Assembly (NCBI RefSeq): GCF_001895925.1
Contig: NZ_MPPI01000033.1
Coordinates: 1 to 53,296, forward strand
Source: Phormidesmis priestleyi ULC007
GTDB taxonomy: Bacteria > Cyanobacteriota > Cyanobacteriia > Leptolyngbyales > Leptolyngbyaceae
Length of the DNA stretch: 53,296 nucleotides
Direction of reading: 5' to 3'
In this document: positions 36,505 through 45,252 of the stretch, piece after piece
Numbering within the stretch: position 1 is the first letter of the stretch
Layout: every line of letters starts with the position of its first letter
Made by a program: the position numbers and the translations under genes
Notes under the pieces: model-generated
What the model was told of the DNA's origin: nothing
Database searches by the model: none
Seen by the model: the letters and a program-made list of their open reading frames with translations, nothing else

Positions 36505-37860
36505 TTATCTCCTTAGATAAGTGGCAAAATTTTGCGATCGTGTCGGTGATAACGTGCGAGCTTTAAGAATGGCAGCCCCTAAAAAGGCATAAGACAAAAT
36601 TCCGACGAGTGCCAAAACAAAAGGACTCACCGAACCGATCGCATTCCACAAAGCATGCAAACTAGCCGCCGAAAGGTAGCCGATCCCCAAAATAACTGCG
36701 CTTTGTCTAGGCTTCAAAACGCTCAACCCAATAAAATAGCCAAAATAGCCGCTATAAGCCATGTGCCCTGATATTGAACCTAACAGACGAGGAATCAGCA
36801 GTTGCAGCCCCATGAGCTGCCGGGGCCCATCGCCAAGCTGCAATGTTGTGTTTTGAATCATATCCGGCACATACTGCCCCAGAGTTTCCAGCAGAGTAAA
36901 GCCTACAGCAGAAGCCGCCCCTAACAAAATGCCATCGAGCGGTTCTGAGATGCCAACGCGCTCTTTCCAAGGAGTTGGAAGCAATCGTCCTAAAAGATAA
37001 AAACCTAAAAGCGGCAGGGCTTTAAGTAGCTCCTCCATTAACCCCGCACCAAAAAACATCCGAATCAGTAGCACCATAAAGTTCATCGGCTCTCCCGCTT
37101 CGGGAACTTGCCCCGGCAAGAGTTGTCGAAACAGCACAATGAACAGCGGCAAAACCGGACTTCGCAACAACAGCACCGTCGTCAACCCTGCGCTCAACAG
37201 CACCCACCAGGGTTTGTGCTTGCCGCAAAGTCGATAGACAAAATAGTAAGCAGCCAGGGCGATATAAGTGGCTAATAAAAGGTTAAATAGAACCGCGTTC
37301 CCGACGGCTACAAACAGGCTGACCACAAAGCCAACCGTGATCATGGCGGGGGCAAGATAGGCTTTTTGGTGCAGATTCAGCCCTGCCGAAGCGATCGGAA
37401 AAAGCTGAGTAAACGTGACAGAATTTCTAGGAACCCGTGGCACGAGTAGGAGCGGCTTCATCTCCTTTAGAGTCTGGACAGGCGGTGAAGGGTTTGGAGG
37501 AGCGCAATAGTCAAACACAAACTCTGGGCCATTTTGCCCCAACGAAACTCGATCGCCCCCATTCAAAACTCTGCATCCTCGCAACCGTTTGCCATTCAGA
37601 TAAGTGCCATTTGAGCTATTGAGATCACACACCCACCAGGTAGGTCGCCCGTTTGCAGTGGTGGCAGTTGGGCGAATCTCAACGTGACGACGCGAAACCG
37701 AGCCATAGACAGTCGAGTCGAGAACAACTTGGCAACGAGGGTCACGCCCGATCGCCATTATTTGTTCAGTAGAAAGAGAATAGGTTGGCTGTTTCTGTGC
37801 AGAAAAGCTTCCACTGGGCAGTTGTCGCAGTGAAGCGATCGCAAGGGGGTTGCCCGTCAT
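36505..37860 (-). CDS. FHA-domain fused to a PrsW-type intramembrane protease
   Basis: A 451-residue protein. Residues 25-120 form an FHA domain (GRDPRCQVVLD, SRRHVEI, NSSNGTYLNG) that binds phosphothreonine. From about 170, eight or more hydrophobic segments follow with PrsW features: MEELLK with Glu276/Glu277, Glu325 in GFTLLETLG, His366 in SGHMAY and His402 in SLHALWN. PrsW cleaves anti-sigma factors within the membrane in Bacillus. The fusion suggests membrane proteolysis controlled by protein phosphorylation, which is an inference. Confidence 0.82.
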   Translation of the reverse strand: MTGNPLAIASLRQLPSGSFSAQKQPTYSLSTEQIMAIGRDPRCQVVLDSTVYGSVSRRHVEIRPTATTANGRPTWWVCDLNSSNGTYLNGKRLRGCRVLNGGDRVSLGQNGPEFVFDYCAPPNPSPPVQTLKEMKPLLLVPRVPRNSVTFTQLFPIASAGLNLHQKAYLAPAMITVGFVVSLFVAVGNAVLFNLLLATYIALAAYYFVYRLCGKHKPWWVLLSAGLTTVLLLRSPVLPLFIVLFRQLLPGQVPEAGEPMNFMVLLIRMFFGAGLMEELLKALPLLGFYLLGRLLPTPWKERVGISEPLDGILLGAASAVGFTLLETLGQYVPDMIQNTTLQLGDGPRQLMGLQLLIPRLLGSISGHMAYSGYFGYFIGLSVLKPRQSAVILGIGYLSAASLHALWNAIGSVSPFVLALVGILSYAFLGAAILKARTLSPTRSQNFATYLRR

Positions 37861-38012
37861 TGTTCGCGGATTTCAGCGGATGGCATGAGCCAGAAGCACC
37901 CGGTAGAAGATGTCAGGCTATAGGAAACATTTCATACATAATCTTGAACCCTTTTGGCTAAATCATCAAGTTTGAATGAAGAATCTGCCAGTCAAACTCA
38001 ATGACTTGAGGT

Positions 38013-38210
38013 TCATTTTTGGTTCGCTTTGGTGTCTAAGACGGCAGTGTAAAAGAAAATTGCTGTGAGCGGCACACTGATTGCGAGAATAATTCCGGTG
38101 GTCAGTCCACCTAGCTGAGGGTTGCCAGACGATAACTCGAAAACCGAACCGACTGCGGCGATCGCTGCCACACACGATCCGCCTAAAAACACACCACTTT
38201 TTGGAGTCAC
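38013..38210 (-). CDS. Small two-helix membrane protein, conserved-looking
   Basis: A 65-residue protein with two hydrophobic segments (GGSCVAAIAAVGSVFEL and TTGIILAISVPLTAIFFYTA). It starts at GTG 38208-38210. The frame and helix-loop-helix layout resemble small cyanobacterial membrane proteins, but no family was recognised. It lies alone between the FHA-PrsW and def genes. Confidence 0.55.
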   Translation of the reverse strand: MTPKSGVFLGGSCVAAIAAVGSVFELSSGNPQLGGLTTGIILAISVPLTAIFFYTAVLDTKANQK

Positions 38211-38296
38211 AGATTTTGCCCCTAATTTTAATAATTCTAAAGTTTATTTAATCGGTTCACTCAAACTTTAAGCGATCGCGGATTAAGTTAAGGTGG

Positions 38297-38315
38297 AACA
38301 GCCGTCTCGGCTGTT
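38297..38315. repeat. 8-bp hairpin in a short intergenic repeat
   Basis: AACAGCCGTCTCGGCTGTT is a perfect 8-bp stem with a 3-base loop. A second small hairpin (AGGCAAGATGCCT) follows. No T-run follows on either strand; it is 3' of def on the minus strand and may help terminate it. Confidence 0.45.
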
Positions 38316-38370
38316 TGAGGTCAGGCAAGATGCCTAACCCATAGAATCAGAAGTTACTTAATCCATAGCC

Positions 38371-38934
38371 CTAAGCGATCGGTTTGACCGCATGAGCCGA
38401 AAAGCCGCGCTTGGTGAGTTCTTGAGTGAGAGCCAGCTTATTTTCAACGCGATCGACAAACAGCACCCCATTTAAGTGATCAATTTCGTGCTGAATGGCC
38501 CGGGCAAGTAACCCGGTGGCACTGATGATCTGTGGACGACCATGCTCATCTTTAAAAGAAACGTCGATCGCTTCTGGGCGCGTCACATCTAAATAGACTC
38601 CTGGAATGCTCAGACAGCCTTCTTGCCCAACCTCAAAGTCACGGCTCGATTTTTTGATCACCGGGTTGATCAAAATCAGAGGCGGAGTTGCTGCATTTTC
38701 AGGGTCACAGTCTACAACAATTAGCTGCTTATTGATCGCCACCTGCGGAGCTGCTAACCCGATGCCATCTTCGCTATACATGGTTTGCAGCATCTCACGC
38801 ACCATCTGCCGAATCTCAGCATCAATTTTTGAGACACGCTTGGCGGGCTGACGCAACACCCGATCGCCCAGTTGGTAAATCTCTAAGGGTGGCTTCGCTA
38901 ACTTTTTCTTCTCAACCAAAACTTCAGAAGTCAT
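38371..38934 (-). CDS. def: Peptide deformylase
   Basis: A 187-residue metalloenzyme that removes the N-formyl group from new proteins. All three motifs are present: GIGLAAPQ at 57-64, EGCLS at 105-109 (metal-binding Cys) and HEIDH at 149-153 (two His ligands and the catalytic Glu). The length is normal. It is divergent from ftsX with 183 bases between. Confidence 0.94.
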   Translation of the reverse strand: MTSEVLVEKKKLAKPPLEIYQLGDRVLRQPAKRVSKIDAEIRQMVREMLQTMYSEDGIGLAAPQVAINKQLIVVDCDPENAATPPLILINPVIKKSSRDFEVGQEGCLSIPGVYLDVTRPEAIDVSFKDEHGRPQIISATGLLARAIQHEIDHLNGVLFVDRVENKLALTQELTKRGFSAHAVKPIA

Positions 38935-39117
38935 GGACTTAATTTCTCAACAATATGACAAAGGTCGAACTGATTCCGCTTTAAATCTATCTTAACGAAT
39001 TCTGGCGACTCCCCCAAATGTTAGAGATTTTATGTTTGATGTCGCCCAAATTTTTTAGAAGCTTTGCCAACTTGGTGATAAAAGATAACGGAGACGACCA
39101 AAATTTGGGGATAGCGT

Positions 39118-40020
39118 GTGTTTCGTTTTTTGACAAAGCTAGATTATTTGGGGCGAGAAACGCTGCTCGGTTTGCGTCGCGGTGGCTGGATGAATTGGGC
39201 AGCCGTCAGCACAGTGACAGTGCTGCTGTTTCTGTTTGGCATGGGTTTGCAGGCTTCTTGGCAGCTAGAAGGCTTGCTCAATCAGGTGGGCAGTCAGCTA
39301 GAGGTTTCGGTTTATTTAGAAACTGGGGTCGATGGCGCAACCCTGAAACCCGTGGTGATAAAGTTTCCAGAAGCTGAGGCGGTGAAGAATATTCCTAAAG
39401 AAGAAGCTTGGGCAAACCTGGTCAAAGATCTAGGCATTTCTGATCTCAAAGATGCCGATCGCCAGCTTGAAGGCAACCCCTTAGTAGACGAACTCAAAGT
39501 CAGGGCTAAATCTTCAGAGTCGGTTCCCATCTTGGCTAAAAAGCTGAAAAGGTTGCCGGGCGTGGAAGACGTACAATATGTAGACGAAGCCGTCAAGCGC
39601 ATCGCTCAACTCAATCGCGGCTTAAATTGGCTAAGTTTGATGATTACCGGGCTATTGACGCTGACGGCGATCGCTGTGATCAGCACCACTATCCGCCTGA
39701 TCGTTATGGCACGTCGCCACGAGATCGAGGTCATGCAACTAGTTGGGGCAACCTCAAGCTGGATTTATCTACCGTTTATCTTGCAAGGCGTGGTGTTTGG
39801 AGTGGTAGGCGCGACGATCGCCTGGGGCTTGATTCGAGCGGTCGAACAGTTTTTGAGAAGCTTGCTGGCGCAGCAGCCAGATTTTGTACAATTCTTGGCA
39901 ACGGATCTGTCAGTTCGCCCGATCGACACGCTGGCTCTGCCGCTGATCTTGCTGGGATTTGGTGGCTCTGTCGGTTTGTTAGGAAGTCTCTTTGCCGTTC
40001 GTCGTTTTGCAACTCGCTAA
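39118..40020 (+). CDS. ftsX: Cell division ABC transporter permease FtsX
   Basis: A 300-residue membrane protein with the FtsX layout: a cytoplasmic N-terminus, one membrane segment near 25-50, a large outer loop (about 50-170, with LEVSVYLE and LPGVEDVQYVDE) and three C-terminal segments. It controls peptidoglycan hydrolases at the septum together with FtsE. No ftsE gene is adjacent. The start is GTG at 39118. Two small genes follow closely on the same strand. Confidence 0.9.
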   Translation: MFRFLTKLDYLGRETLLGLRRGGWMNWAAVSTVTVLLFLFGMGLQASWQLEGLLNQVGSQLEVSVYLETGVDGATLKPVVIKFPEAEAVKNIPKEEAWANLVKDLGISDLKDADRQLEGNPLVDELKVRAKSSESVPILAKKLKRLPGVEDVQYVDEAVKRIAQLNRGLNWLSLMITGLLTLTAIAVISTTIRLIVMARRHEIEVMQLVGATSSWIYLPFILQGVVFGVVGATIAWGLIRAVEQFLRSLLAQQPDFVQFLATDLSVRPIDTLALPLILLGFGGSVGLLGSLFAVRRFATR

Positions 40021-40029
40021 TTCAACCTT

Positions 40030-40830
40030 ATGAAATCTCAATGGGACTGTTTTCTACAAAATCTAGGCGAGTGGCAGGGTTCGTTTACGCAATTCTCGCC
40101 GCGAGGAGAAATTCTCAGCGATACGCCGTCTTTGCTATCTCTAGAAGGGCTAGACAATAATCAGAAGGTGCGCCTGACGCTGCGCCGTGCAGGTAAAGAA
40201 GATCTCGTGGCGGAATATTCGACGATCGGCGGTGGGCTGCGATTTTGTGAAAATGGGGCGTTTTCTACAGGATCAATGCAGTTTGCGCCCTACACGCAGT
40301 TTGGGGCAGAGTTAGCTTTGCTGCACGACGATCGTCGCCTTCGCCTAGTGCAGTTGTTTAACAAAGAGAGTCAGCTTGAGCAATTAACGCTGATTCGAGA
40401 GCAGCGAGTCGGAACGAATGCGCCAGAGTTTCCGCTTTTGACAGTGGATGATCTCGTGGGCGAGTGGAACGGTGAAGCGGTGACGATTTATCCTGACGGG
40501 CGATCGCCTGACTCTTATCAAACATCCTTAAAGCTGCACCGTGAAGGAAGCGATCGGCTGGTGCAAGAATTATCGTTTGGGGGAGAGAGGACGATCGCGT
40601 CAACGGCAACAATTCACGGTTCGGTGCTTTCGTTTGAGCAGATACAAGTGCTGTTGTTGCCAGGTGGAGCTTCTTCGACGTGCCCGGTGCAAATTAAATT
40701 GGGTCAGCCATTGTTTTTAGAAGTGGGTTGGTTGCTTCAGCCCGATTTGCGTCAACGACTGATCCGCCGCTACAGCGATAAAGGAGAATGGGTGAGCTTG
40801 ACTTTGTTGACCGAAAGGAAAACTTCTTAA
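40030..40830 (+). CDS. DUF3598-family protein
   Basis: A 266-residue protein of the cyanobacterial DUF3598 type: WDCFLQNLGEWQGSFTQFSP begins the first beta-barrel-like half, and LVGEWNGEAVTIYPDG begins the second, so the protein consists of two related halves of calycin-like fold. It starts 9 bases after ftsX and is probably co-transcribed. No enzymatic motif is seen; binding of a small hydrophobic ligand is an inference from the fold. Confidence 0.78.
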   Translation: MKSQWDCFLQNLGEWQGSFTQFSPRGEILSDTPSLLSLEGLDNNQKVRLTLRRAGKEDLVAEYSTIGGGLRFCENGAFSTGSMQFAPYTQFGAELALLHDDRRLRLVQLFNKESQLEQLTLIREQRVGTNAPEFPLLTVDDLVGEWNGEAVTIYPDGRSPDSYQTSLKLHREGSDRLVQELSFGGERTIASTATIHGSVLSFEQIQVLLLPGGASSTCPVQIKLGQPLFLEVGWLLQPDLRQRLIRRYSDKGEWVSLTLLTERKTS

Positions 40831-40834
40831 ACCT

Positions 40835-41128
40835 ATGAACAACCCTGAAGAAAATCTCAAATTGCATCTTCGCCCTCGTGTGACAAAAACCGTTGCGCTT
40901 CAAGTTCCAGTTGATGTGTTGGAATCGCTTAAAAGGGTTGCAGATAGTCGAGATATGCCTTTAGAAGTGCTGCTGAGGCTCTATATCGGGCAAGGGCTGC
41001 GGCAAGATTTAACTGAGGTTTTTTCTGAACGGGTGCTAGAAACAATGGCTCAAGTATTAGCAAGACACATTCAATCGGAAGAAGAAATTTCAACGATTTT
41101 ACAAGAGATTCAAGCTGAGACGACTTAA
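40835..41128 (+). CDS. Small helical protein, possible ribbon-helix-helix regulator
   Basis: A 97-residue protein. KTVALQVPVDVLESLKRVAD could form the strand and first helix of a ribbon-helix-helix fold, followed by MPLEVLLRLYIGQGLRQDL. The C-terminal half is acidic and helical. It starts 4 bases after the DUF3598 gene. It could be an antitoxin or DNA-binding regulator, but no toxin is adjacent. Confidence 0.6.
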   Translation: MNNPEENLKLHLRPRVTKTVALQVPVDVLESLKRVADSRDMPLEVLLRLYIGQGLRQDLTEVFSERVLETMAQVLARHIQSEEEISTILQEIQAETT

Positions 41129-41487
41129 CGAATCGCACCATTGTAAAGCACCGTTGTTTTGAAGTCGGCTTTGTCTACGCGCACTTCGGTCTCTATAAAT
41201 GGAGTGTCAGAACCCGGAGCGCTTCCTTTGAAGGTAAATAGCCAAAAGTCACCTTTATCAACGTAAGGAGATTGGGCGGCCGAGCCGTGCATTGATCGCT
41301 CTGCCCGATAAACGCCAAGCCCACCATTCGCCGCTTCACCCGCTTGACGTGCAAGATTTTTGGCGCGGCTGAGTGCTTCGATTTCTTTAACTTTGGCTTG
41401 AACGATCGGATCGGTGAATTGGGCACGCACGATCGGGCTGACGACAAACGGAAACACCAACAGCGTTAATAAAATGAAATATCGCAT
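41125..41487 (-). CDS. Exported protein of unknown function
   Basis: A 120-residue protein with a signal peptide (MRYFILLTLLVFPFVVSPIV, then RAQ). The mature part has no recognised domain; it includes a WLFTFKG strand and a VLYNGAIR end. The frame allows two further codons upstream (MI). Its stop overlaps the end of the convergent gene by four bases. It probably shares a transcript with the HAD and rpsA genes only by read-through. Confidence 0.65.
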   Translation of the reverse strand: MRYFILLTLLVFPFVVSPIVRAQFTDPIVQAKVKEIEALSRAKNLARQAGEAANGGLGVYRAERSMHGSAAQSPYVDKGDFWLFTFKGSAPGSDTPFIETEVRVDKADFKTTVLYNGAIR

Positions 41488-41512
41488 GATCAAAAAGCTC
41501 CACAGGATTGTT

Positions 41513-42253
41513 TTAATGAATTTGATGAATTTGCTCGAAGCGATCGACGATCACATCGGCATTTGCCAATTGATGGGGATGGGTGCCTCCCCAAGTTACT
41601 CCCACACTTGCGATCGCGCCGCCTCGTCTCGCCAATTCAATATCTGCACTAGAATCTCCGATCAATAAAGTAGCAGCAGGAGACACTTTTAACGCTTGAC
41701 ACGCTAGATGCAGCAGGCGTGGGTCAGGTTTGCTCAGTCCGTTACGGCTGCCCATTTGCACCTGGAAATAAGCCGCGAGATCATAGAGTTTGACAAAATC
41801 TTGCACGTTTTCTTCGGTGTCAGCAGAGAGAACGCCGATTTTGAGATCGGAACCTACCAAGGATTTGAGTAACAGACGTGCCCCTTCAAAAAGCGGAGTC
41901 AGTTCAGCTTTGCAAGGGAGGGCACGATCGGCATCCAGCAAAGCAGTGTGAGCGATCGTTTTTGCCTCGATCCAGTCTCGCCCGGTTGCAGCAATGCAGG
42001 CAGCCGTTGCGATCTCATCTTCTTGACGAGTCGAGACGGCAATCAATCCGACGGGGTTGACTCGTCCATCGACTAGTCCGAATGTCTTTAATAAAGACTC
42101 TTTGACTCCGGGCACTTGCGCCTCGACAAAGCGCGATCGTTGCAGCGCCAAAGCAACCAGAAAATCACGGGAGTCGGCTAACGTTCCATCTTTGTCGAAG
42201 AGAACTGCCTCAACGTTATAGAAAGTTTTGGCACCACATTGAATCGTCGCCAT
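41513..42253 (-). CDS. HAD-family hydrolase (phosphoglycolate phosphatase-like)
   Basis: A 246-residue phosphatase with HAD motif I FDKDGTLAD (nucleophile Asp20, Asp22), motif II KIGVLSADT, a Lys in LSKPDP and motif IV IGDSSADIELA. A helical cap lies between motifs I and II, as in phosphoglycolate phosphatases. The substrate is not certain. The frame begins seven codons earlier, but the ATG at 42253 was preferred; the rpsA terminator lies immediately upstream. Confidence 0.8.
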   Translation of the reverse strand: MATIQCGAKTFYNVEAVLFDKDGTLADSRDFLVALALQRSRFVEAQVPGVKESLLKTFGLVDGRVNPVGLIAVSTRQEDEIATAACIAATGRDWIEAKTIAHTALLDADRALPCKAELTPLFEGARLLLKSLVGSDLKIGVLSADTEENVQDFVKLYDLAAYFQVQMGSRNGLSKPDPRLLHLACQALKVSPAATLLIGDSSADIELARRGGAIASVGVTWGGTHPHQLANADVIVDRFEQIHQIH

Positions 42254-42278
42254 AGCGTTTGTGATCAGGGTCAATAAA

Positions 42279-42302
42279 AAAGAGGGATATTACTCCCTCT
42301 TT
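42279..42302 (-). terminator. Intrinsic terminator of rpsA
   Basis: A perfect 9-bp stem (AAAGAGGGA / TCCCTCTTT) with a 6-base loop. On the minus strand it is followed by a run of T's. It lies 21 bases after the rpsA stop. Confidence 0.88.
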
Positions 42303-42323
42303 CTGTGAATCAATTAGCGGCAA

Positions 42324-43412
42324 CTATTCGTCGATCGCGGGAACCAATTCTTCGACTGCTTCGATCGGAGGAATTTCTGCCTCTTCTTCCGCAGAAGGAA
42401 TTTCTTCAATCACAGCTTCGATCGGAGGAATTTCTGCCTCTTCTTCCGCAGAAGGAATTTCTTCTTCAACCGCAGCCACTTCTTCGGCAACTGCTGCCGG
42501 AGCGCTGCCCTGCTGATTGATCTGCATCTGTTCACGATACTTTGCTGCCATTTCTTCAGCTTTCTCGTAAACCACCTCAGGGTTTTTCACCATGTCGCCA
42601 GGTTCAGGCTCTAGCTGCTTAGTAGACAGCGAGATCCGACCACGCTCGGCATCAAGGTCGATGATCATCACCTTCACCTCATCATTGACGTTAAAGACGC
42701 TGTGAGGCGTGTCAATGTGATCGTGAGAGATTTCTGAGATGTGCAGCAGACCGCTCACACCGCCGATGTCAATAAACGCGCCATAAGGCTTGATGCCACG
42801 CACCGTGCCGATGACGACTTCGCCCACTTCAAGGCGGTTCATCTTACGCTCAACGAGGGCACGACGATGGCTGAGAACCAGACGGTTTCGCTCTTCGTCT
42901 ACTTCTAAAAATTTCAAGGGCAACTCTTCACCCACCAATTCTTCTTTGGGTTTGCGAGTGCTGATGTGAGAACCCGGAATAAACCCGCGCAGACCCTCAA
43001 TGCGAACTAGGGCACCGCCTCGGTTGGTTGCAAACACGAGCGATCGCACCGTAGCATCTTCAGCCTGAAGTTGTCGAACTCGCTCCCAAGCGCGCATATA
43101 TTCAATGCGACGAATGGAAAGGGTCAACTGCCCGTCTTCATTTTCATCTGCCAAAATGAAGAATTCGCGAGTTTCATTAGACTGCAACACTTCTTCAGGG
43201 TTGTCAATGCGGTTGATTGACATCTCCTGAATGGGAATGTATGCAGCAGTTTTAGCACCGATGTCAATCAGAGCGCCTCTTGGCTCTAGACTAAATACGG
43301 TCCCGGCGACGACATCACCAGGGCTGAAGTGATAGTCGTATTTGTCGAGCAAAGCTGCGAAATCTTCGTGAGTAAAGCCGACATCAATAGTTAAAGTGTT
43401 CTGATTGACCAT
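42324..43412 (-). CDS. rpsA: 30S ribosomal protein S1
   Basis: A 362-residue S1 with three S1 domains, about residues 28-97 (GDVVAGTVFSLEPRGALIDI), 113-180 and 195-262 (GTVRGIKPYGAFIDIGG, then SGLLHISEIS). It binds mRNA on the small subunit during initiation. The last 60 residues are very acidic, with a 19-residue unit (IPSAEEEAEIPPIEAV type) present twice, encoded by a 57-bp DNA duplication. Three domains are the cyanobacterial and plastid form, shorter than the six of E. coli. Confidence 0.94.
   Translation of the reverse strand: MVNQNTLTIDVGFTHEDFAALLDKYDYHFSPGDVVAGTVFSLEPRGALIDIGAKTAAYIPIQEMSINRIDNPEEVLQSNETREFFILADENEDGQLTLSIRRIEYMRAWERVRQLQAEDATVRSLVFATNRGGALVRIEGLRGFIPGSHISTRKPKEELVGEELPLKFLEVDEERNRLVLSHRRALVERKMNRLEVGEVVIGTVRGIKPYGAFIDIGGVSGLLHISEISHDHIDTPHSVFNVNDEVKVMIIDLDAERGRISLSTKQLEPEPGDMVKNPEVVYEKAEEMAAKYREQMQINQQGSAPAAVAEEVAAVEEEIPSAEEEAEIPPIEAVIEEIPSAEEEAEIPPIEAVEELVPAIDE
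42358..42464. repeat. 57-bp direct duplication in the rpsA tail
   Basis: A 50-base block is exact at 42358-42407 and 42415-42464, with a 57-base period (19 codons). It stays in frame and lengthens the acidic C-terminus of S1. Confidence 0.85.
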
Positions 43413-43660
43413 GCTGATAGTTTCCCAGTGGTATCTCCGTAAGGGTTCGCCTCCTGTCGATGCGATGCACAGAATAATTGTGTGCAGCCTACACCTTCAC
43501 CTCTCCACCATTGTAAGAGATTTGCTTTTAGACAGACTAAGAGTTTAGAAGCATTATCATAACGCAACCCGGCTCCCTCTTCACACCTGAATATTTCTGA
43601 ATGACTAAACTTTATTAGCAAGATTTATCATCTAGCTTATGGAAGACAAACGGCGATGAT

Positions 43661-43710
43661 GTCTTCAAAATTACAAAACCGCGCGTTTTTGAAGACGGGC
43701 TTTTTCTTTA
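43661..43710 (+). terminator. Orphan terminator-like hairpin, possible small RNA end
   Basis: GTCTTCAAAA (43661-43670) pairs exactly with TTTTGAAGAC (43687-43696), and GGGCTTTTTCTTT follows on the plus strand. No plus-strand protein gene precedes it; rpsA is divergent at 43412. It may terminate a short non-coding RNA that starts within 43413-43660. The rest of that stretch is the rpsA leader region. Confidence 0.4.
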
Positions 43711-43798
43711 ACGTGAATTCGATGAAATTTCTCGCGGCGATTGCCAATCCGGGAACGCCCCCTAGCTCCCCAATTCCGGCAGGGTGGTTTCATTGTCG

Positions 43799-43921
43799 CG
43801 AGAGACTTTACCCCTCACCCCCAGCCCCTCTCGCCCTTGTGGGCGAGGGGGCAAGAGCCTAATTTTCTCCCTTCTCGCTTCTCCCCTAGGAGAAGCGATT
43901 ATTTTGAATGTTCAGGAAATT
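43799..43921. repeat. REP-like intergenic repeat, copy 5
   Basis: CCCCTCACCCCCAGCCCCTC, the hairpin CTCGCCCTTGTGGGCGAG and the end GGAGAAGCGATTATTTTGAA match copy 1 near the IS110 element. It lies left of the IS5-type element. Confidence 0.65.
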
Positions 43922-43979
43922 ATGCCAATGCAGGAACAGGGTCTGGGGTGGAGCGCAACTTCGGTTGCCAGTCTTGTTC

Positions 43980-44709
43980 AGAAAGTGTTTGTAAATATAA
44001 ATGAAGGAGTAGTCCAGTGAGCGAATAGATCAGCGATACCTAAAGGAAGCGACTATTTCTCAGTTGAGACCCTCAGTGAACCTTATTGAGTGAACCTTAT
44101 GAGGAATGCAGCTTTAGTGCCGCAAGTGCGGGTTCGGGAAGGGCGAGAGTCCCAACCGCGCTTAGGGATCATCGATAGTCAGTCCGTCAAACTCGGACCA
44201 AAAGGGGGAAGAACACGGGGTTGATGGACCCAAAAAGGTGAAAGGGTGCAAGCACCATCTTGTTGTAGAGGGATTGGGACTCGTGTTGGGCGGTTATGTC
44301 ACTGCTGCGAATACCGCCGATGTCAAGGCGGCTCCTGCGGTTTTGGTCTGGGTGTGGGAGCAGTTTGAACGGATTGCTAAAGTGCTGGCAGACCAAGGAG
44401 ATCGGGAAGTCTTAAGCGCATTAATCACCCGCTACTTTGCCGAGCCAGAGCGACAAGTGAGCGTTGAGATGAGTCAGCGTCCAACTGAGACCAAAGGTTG
44501 CCAGGTCGAACCCAAACGATGGATTGTTGAGCGGACTTGGACTTGGTTGGAGAATGCCCGAATCCTGACTCGCGACTATGAGCGGTTGCCGGAAAATCAC
44601 GAAGGGATGATTTATATCGTCATGATTCGACTAATGCTGCGACGATTAGCCAAAAATCGACGAGCTTGCGAGCCTAAAACTGCTTAACCAACCTTTACAA
44701 ACACTTTCT
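43980..44709 (+). mobile_element. IS5-type insertion sequence, internally damaged
   Basis: Perfect 16-bp terminal inverted repeats, AGAAAGTGTTTGTAAA at 43980-43995 and its reverse complement at 44694-44709, delimit a 730-bp element. That is shorter than a full IS5-group element, and the transposase lacks its N-terminal part, so an internal deletion is likely. The target duplication is not clear. Confidence 0.82.
44099..44687 (+). pseudogene. IS5-family transposase, truncated and frameshifted
   Basis: The first piece (ATG 44099) reads RLGIIDSQSVKLGPKGG, the DDE Asp region, and hits a TGA at about 44224. The frame shifts, and the second piece starting at 44238 reads KGCKHHLVVEGLGLVLGGYV and then WIVERTWTWLENARILTRDY, the C-terminal Glu region. 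Much of the segment normally between them (with the second Asp) is shortened. The protein cannot be active. Confidence 0.85.
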
Positions 44710-44711
44710 TA

Positions 44712-45252
44712 ATGGTCAGCACTTCCGAAACACTTCAAATGCGCTTGGCTAATCAGCGCGTGTTGATTCGTAGCAGCGATTGGCAGATTTTACAGGAATT
44801 TCAGATGCACTAGGAGACTGCTCATCACCTCGTATTGCCTACGACAGCATCATTCTAGAAATTATGTCTTCCCGTCAAGAACACAAGAACGCCACTTGCT
44901 TGATTTGAGTATTTGTTGAAATTCTGATAGAAGAGTTGGAACTCAACCTTAAATCAATGCAATTCACGACGCTTGACCGTGAAGACTTGAGGCACAGAAC
45001 TAGACAAATACTACTACATTTTTAACGAACCAATGCACTCTAAACCGAAATCGGAGTGAGCGAATTTTGGCGCTATAACGGCAAAAGCCTGACCATTTAT
45101 CAACTTCAAAACAGCACCTATCAATAGGTTTCAGCCAATCTACTCTTTCCTCGGGTGAGCAAAGAATGACTTTATCAATTTCTAAAAGACTGTGCCAAGG
45201 CGAAACCCAAGCAAAACGGAAATTCCGCGCTTGGGTTCGTGTGGAGAGATAA
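44712..45252 (+). pseudogene. Uma2-family (DUF820) nuclease-like gene, heavily decayed
   Basis: Fragments in changing frames follow the order of an Uma2-family protein: SSDWQILQEFQ, then SPRIAYDSIILEIMSSRQEH, then EILIEELELNL and LDREDLR, then GVSEFWRYNGKSLTIYQLQ, then VSANLLFPRVSKE and LYQFLKD. At least four in-frame stops and several shifts separate them. The family has a PD-(D/E)XK fold and is greatly expanded in cyanobacteria. It begins two bases after the IS5 element, which may have initiated the decay. Confidence 0.8.

Noticed and set aside
39018-39377. 119-codon frame before and within ftsX
   Set aside because: It overlaps ftsX in another frame and shows no family features; FtsX is unambiguous.
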